NCBI RefSeq assembly: GCF_051622035.1
Contig: NC_135360.1
Location: 26,615,206 to 26,679,205 of the forward strand
Length of the DNA stretch: 64,000 nt
DNA from: Arctopsyche grandis
Taxonomy: Eukaryota > Arthropoda > Insecta > Trichoptera > Hydropsychidae
Reading direction: 5' to 3'
Positions 57,557 to 64,000 of the stretch are shown here, piece by piece. How positions within the stretch are numbered: position 1 is the stretch's first letter; each line of letters starts with the position of its first letter. A model generated the notes under the pieces. That model saw only the letters and a program-made list of their open reading frames with translations. It had not been told where the DNA came from and did no database searches. Both the position numbers and the translations under genes were made by a program.

Positions 57557-58700
57557 TGATTTTGTAGCCATCATTCAATATCACTAGACGGTCCCTGATT
57601 TTATGCGACAGTATTATTTTTATTTATTGTATCGGAATTTTAATACGAAATGTTTCGTTTACGGTTTATTATTATTAATTAGTGTATTTTATTTATTTTG
57701 CTTCATTTTTATTTGATATTTCTTTTGAATAATGTTAAGTTAATATATATTAACGTTAAGGAATGTTTAGACTGATTATTTAAAAAGTGGGATTTTTGAA
57801 GGAGCATTATAAAGCGATGGATTGCCATGTGTGTCATTTATAAAACAAAATGTAAATGTAAGATACCCATGTTGTTTGATACTACTTTGTGTCGACATAA
57901 GTGCTTTTTGTATTTTTATGTCAATTTAATATTAAGGTCACTATTTATCCAGCATATTATTTGTTTCGCTTGTAGTATTATCGGAAGAAAAAAAAGAAGG
58001 AATAATACAATACACTTCGATCGAAGTTTTATACGTAACATTCAAAGATATGAAAATAATAATATAAATAAATAAAAAAGAGCACGCTCGGACGTTCACA
58101 ATATGGGGAAGGAACTGCGCGATGATGCATTTATCGACATGTGCATTTTATTACTATGCACGTATTTATATGTATGTTTATAAGCATTTTAGTCATACTG
58201 TTGATTTTTATTTTATTTTAAATGAAAGTGATACTATTTTTGTGTTGGAAATATATTTATTTTATTTTTATATGTACATATATGCGCGCGCACGTATGAG
58301 TAAAAATTTGGATCTCGTACTGTGGATAGTTCCATAAATTTTTATTAAATATTATTATTTATTGATGCAATGAGATTTATTTTTATTATTATTATTATTG
58401 TAAAACACATAATCGAATTCACTCATCGTTTTTAAGAATATTTAATACTCGATATTCATTCATTTATTATATTATATAAATATGTATGTATGTAAATCTC
58501 ATTTGAATGATTCTCTATATTGTATGCATTGTTTATAATATGTTACGTTCCGTTTGTATTTTTACTTTGGATAAATAACCTGTAGATTTTCCTCCGTAAC
58601 GAGATTGACAAATTCACGTCAGAATCCGTTATACAACGGTTGCACGACATAGACGTTGGAAATGTTTATGAATAAAATAAAATAAAAGAGGTTTTTTAAA

Positions 58701-59357
58701 AAAAAACTAGCTTAATTTGTCTGTAAAATTTATATTCACACTCTTGAATGTTAGTAATTACACGAAGCTTTTAATTGTTTTTTACATTCCCGCCGAGGAA
58801 TTTCTCAACAGTTGATATTATATTATATTATATATACTGAGATAGGGTTAGATATGGAGAAAAAGTGGTGAAATATAATGTTAATGGTTATGCAATTTTT
58901 GTACTGCATGGTCGATAATAATTAAAATGAATAAATAACAACAAAAAAAAAGACACTTGTAAATTTAAAAATAATACTTATTTGTAATATGGATGACAAA
59001 ATTGAAACAATAAAAATGGTGATTAAATTTTTTCTACAATGAAAATTTGAAATGTTGTTTTTTCAGTGTTGAATTATTATTGTTGCTTCGGCATATTTTG
59101 ACTGGTTTTGAGGTCCGAGCGCGGGGCGCAAGACGCGCCCTTCGTGCGGGATCTAGTGACTTTTTAAATTTATATAAATGTAACTGTAACAAGAATAAAA
59201 TGCTCACACATGAATGTATTAAAAATAAAAATATATCAGATGCAAACTGCTCTAGTCATTTTTTTTACAACCTTTCTTCTAGGTTATGTTTTTACAAACC
59301 GTTATAAGAAGTTCGTGAAATTATTGAATATTAATATAAAACGACAATAGAAAAATC
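58701..59357. other. Intergenic AT-rich stretch
   Basis: Lies between the converging RhoGAPp190 and UBE2H genes. A short richer patch at 59110-59150 (GGTCCGAGCGCGGGGCGC) sits within an 86-codon ORF without family similarity. Confidence 0.4.
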
Positions 59358-59523
59358 AATCAAAATTATGATCCCGGCTTAAGTTAATATAATTAAATAT
59401 ATTACTGAAAGCCTTGGGTCGCCTTAATATCATTTCGTACGTGAATATATTACTTAAAGCGACCCAAGGCTTTAAGCAACATATTTAATTACATTAAATT
59501 AAGCCGGGATCATAATTTTGATT
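59358..59523. repeat. 166-bp palindromic foldback repeat
   Basis: Starts AATCAAAATTATGATCCCGG and ends with its inverse. The arms run almost to the centre (AGCCTTGGGTCGC on the left, GCGACCCAAGGCT on the right) with few mismatches and a loop of about 35 nt. Flanks (GAAAAATC / GAAATC) may be a decayed duplication. MITE-like; superfamily unknown. Confidence 0.8.
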
Positions 59524-59537
59524 GAAATCTTAATCAT

Positions 59538-59906
59538 CATTACAAGCGGTCTCCGTGACGAGACAGAATGTTAAATTACAGAAAACGCAAAGATCGAAAA
59601 TCGAATGATCTTAAGTCGAAAGATAAAAAAAAAATGGTGCATGGTAAACGGTACATACTCACTTAATTTGCGCGAGCAGGATACAACAGGAACAGGCTTT
59701 TCCTCCCGTATTAATGTGCGTGCCGCAGAATATGGGAGGAAAAGCATGTTCCTCTTGTTCCTGTTGTATCCGCAAATTAAATGAGTATGTACCGTTTACC
59801 AAGCATCATTTTTTTTTTTTATCTTTCAACTTAAGATCTTTGCCTTCCGATATTTGTGTTTTCTGTAATTTAACATTCTGTCTCGTCACGTAGACCCCAT
59901 TACAAG
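59538..59906. mobile_element. Foldback-type MITE, copy 3 (most complete), with 9-bp duplication
   Basis: Element 59547-59897 is flanked by CATTACAAG on both sides (59538-59546, 59898-59906). Long arms of about 170 nt pair with each other: CGGTCTCCGTGACGAGAC.., ATGTTAAATTACAGAAAAC, AAAGATCGAAAATC.., ATGGTAAACGGTACATACTCA, GCAGGATACAACAGGAACA. The loop is GC-rich (GTGCGTGCCGCAGAATATG). It begins 14 nt after the previous palindrome. No coding capacity. Confidence 0.85.
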
Positions 59907-60300
59907 ATATTCCACATATTAAATTAATTTTCAATAGATGGCGCTAAATGCTCGTGGCACTATTTTCCAAGAGGAAATATTGATAGCAAACATTGATATA
60001 TGCAGGTTTTTTTCTTGATTCTACCACACAAACCATACATACAAAATCACTTTCCAAATTATAAACATTAGATTTATGGATACATATTTGGAAACTTCAT
60101 ATAAATTAGTTTTCATGGACAAAACTTTCCTCATTATTTATCGTATTGGAAATTTCACAACTTTTCCGACTGATTTCATTACACATTTTCACAACTTTTC
60201 CATGCTATATAGATTTTCTTCAATTTTAAAATGTATTACATTAAAAATTCCACGACGTACAACGAAAACAACACATAAACAGTAAATAAAACACAAGACA
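59907..60300. other. Intergenic stretch with a shared repeat fragment
   Basis: Begins with TTTCAATAGATGGCGCTAAATGCTC near 59932, also present at 16018, followed by GAGGAAA.ATTG.TAG..AA and TTTTTTTCTTG in both places: a short dispersed repeat of about 90 nt. The rest is AT-rich. Confidence 0.45.
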
Positions 60301-63616
<3,316 letters not shown>

Positions 63617-63798
63617 TTATAATTCCATATCACGAGCTTCATCCTCGCTATAATCACTCATCGAGCTTTCACTGTCACTATTGTGATCACCGGACGCGTC
63701 GCCCGACGACGACCCGTTGGTGTTGCTCGAGCGGCCTGGTGTGCCGCCGGAAGACCGCTCGTTCAATGCGTCCTCCGTTGCAAACTTGCGAACATAAT
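63617..63798 (-). CDS. UbcE2H: UBE2H/UbcE2H ubiquitin-conjugating enzyme, last coding exon
   Basis: After the acceptor GATTTCAG (minus strand, exon starts at 63798) come 59 residues and TAA: YVRKFATEDALNER, a Ser/Gly/Asn-rich stretch, then SESSMSDYSEDEARDMEL. This matches the distinctive C-terminus of UBE2H, an E2 enzyme (E2 partner of the CTLH/GID E3 complex), whose animal orthologues end in an acidic SESSMSDxSEDEAxDMEL tail after a YATEEAL helix end. The catalytic UBC core with its cysteine is on exons beyond 64000. The spacer (GGTPGRSSNTNGSSSGDASGDH) is longer than in vertebrates. The exon starts in phase 1 (AT completes an Asp or similar codon). Confidence 0.92.
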
Positions 63799-64000
63799 CT
63801 GAAATCACAACGGCCACTGTGTGAGATACATAATTAAAAAAACAACAACAACAACAACAAACAAACTATAAAATTCACTTTATGCATACAAATATGTACA
63901 TTACAACAAGAGTATAAGATTTTTTTTTAACTCTATACAAAGTAGCAATAGACTGTGATCGTGAGAAAATTGAACCTTGAGATTTTGACTGATTTGTACT
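63799..64000 (-). other. UbcE2H: Intron of UBE2H at the window edge
   Basis: Minus-strand intron upstream of the last exon; contains a (CAA)n run at 63841-63862 and, at 63950-63995, a fragment of the dispersed repeat whose minus-strand copy is also at 35.99 kb. The donor is outside the window. Confidence 0.6.

Larger units (their letters stand above)
55317..58700 (+). other. Probable RhoGAPp190 3' UTR and downstream flank
   Basis: AT-rich sequence after the stop codon. Candidate AATAAA signals occur near 55585, 56071, 58069 and 58671; the true end cannot be decided from sequence. A (TA)n tract lies at 55699-55738. A piggyBac-like MITE occupies 56771-57556, so if distal signals are used the UTR includes it. 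No coding exon recognised. Confidence 0.45.

Overview
The window is AT-rich nuclear DNA from an arthropod, most likely an insect. Protein-coding exons are interrupted by GT-AG introns of about 70-100 nt, intergenic DNA is full of TACATATGTACATA-type words and TA microsatellites, and there are many tRNA-derived SINEs, MITEs and LINE remnants. I cannot name the order with confidence. There are no prokaryotic operons, rRNA genes, stand-alone tRNA genes or CRISPR arrays.

Genes. (1) A complete RhoGAPp190 (p190 RhoGAP, ARHGAP35/ARHGAP5 family) gene lies on the + strand at 40777-55316. I resolved 36 coding exons whose lengths sum to 4695 nt, giving 1564 residues plus a stop with no frame break: N-terminal GTPase domain, FF repeats, two degenerate GTPase-like domains, a disordered linker and a C-terminal RhoGAP domain with its arginine finger. 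(2) The last coding exon of a UBE2H/UbcE2H ubiquitin-conjugating enzyme is on the - strand at 63617-63798; it converges on RhoGAPp190 and its catalytic exons lie beyond the right edge. (3) A probable first coding exon of a secreted or membrane protein is on the - strand at 33500-33547 (16-residue signal peptide ending at a splice donor). The rest of that gene was not found, and the gene-poor 33 kb to its left may be its intron.

Layout. 1-33 kb: no recognisable coding exon; SINEs, a Jockey-like LINE, RTE LINE pieces, hAT-like and piggyBac-like MITEs, two promoter-like segments (about 6.3-6.45 kb and 13.0-13.34 kb) and islands of balanced composition that may be regulatory. 33.4-34.1 kb: GC-rich, promoter of the secreted-protein gene. 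34.1-38.7 kb: repeats, including a textbook TTAA-flanked element and a nested SINE/Harbinger-like palindrome. 38.8-39.15 kb: GC-rich, the likely RhoGAPp190 promoter and 5' exon. 40.8-55.3 kb: RhoGAPp190. 55.3-58.7 kb: its probable 3' UTR and flank. 59.3-59.9 kb: two adjacent foldback elements. About 60.3-63.6 kb: probable UBE2H 3' UTR with a 166-nt TA tract.

The two clear genes have separate roles: RhoGAPp190 switches off Rho GTPases (cytoskeleton, axon stability), and UBE2H is a ubiquitin-conjugating E2. The most informative patterns are in the mobile DNA. Nearly every RhoGAPp190 intron is about 75 nt, and each intron above 250 nt is enlarged by identifiable insertions. The SINE 3' end carries a hairpin whose stem exists in two fully different but complementary versions around a conserved loop. 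Several MITE families show clear target-site duplications. I saw no evidence of an undescribed multi-gene system.
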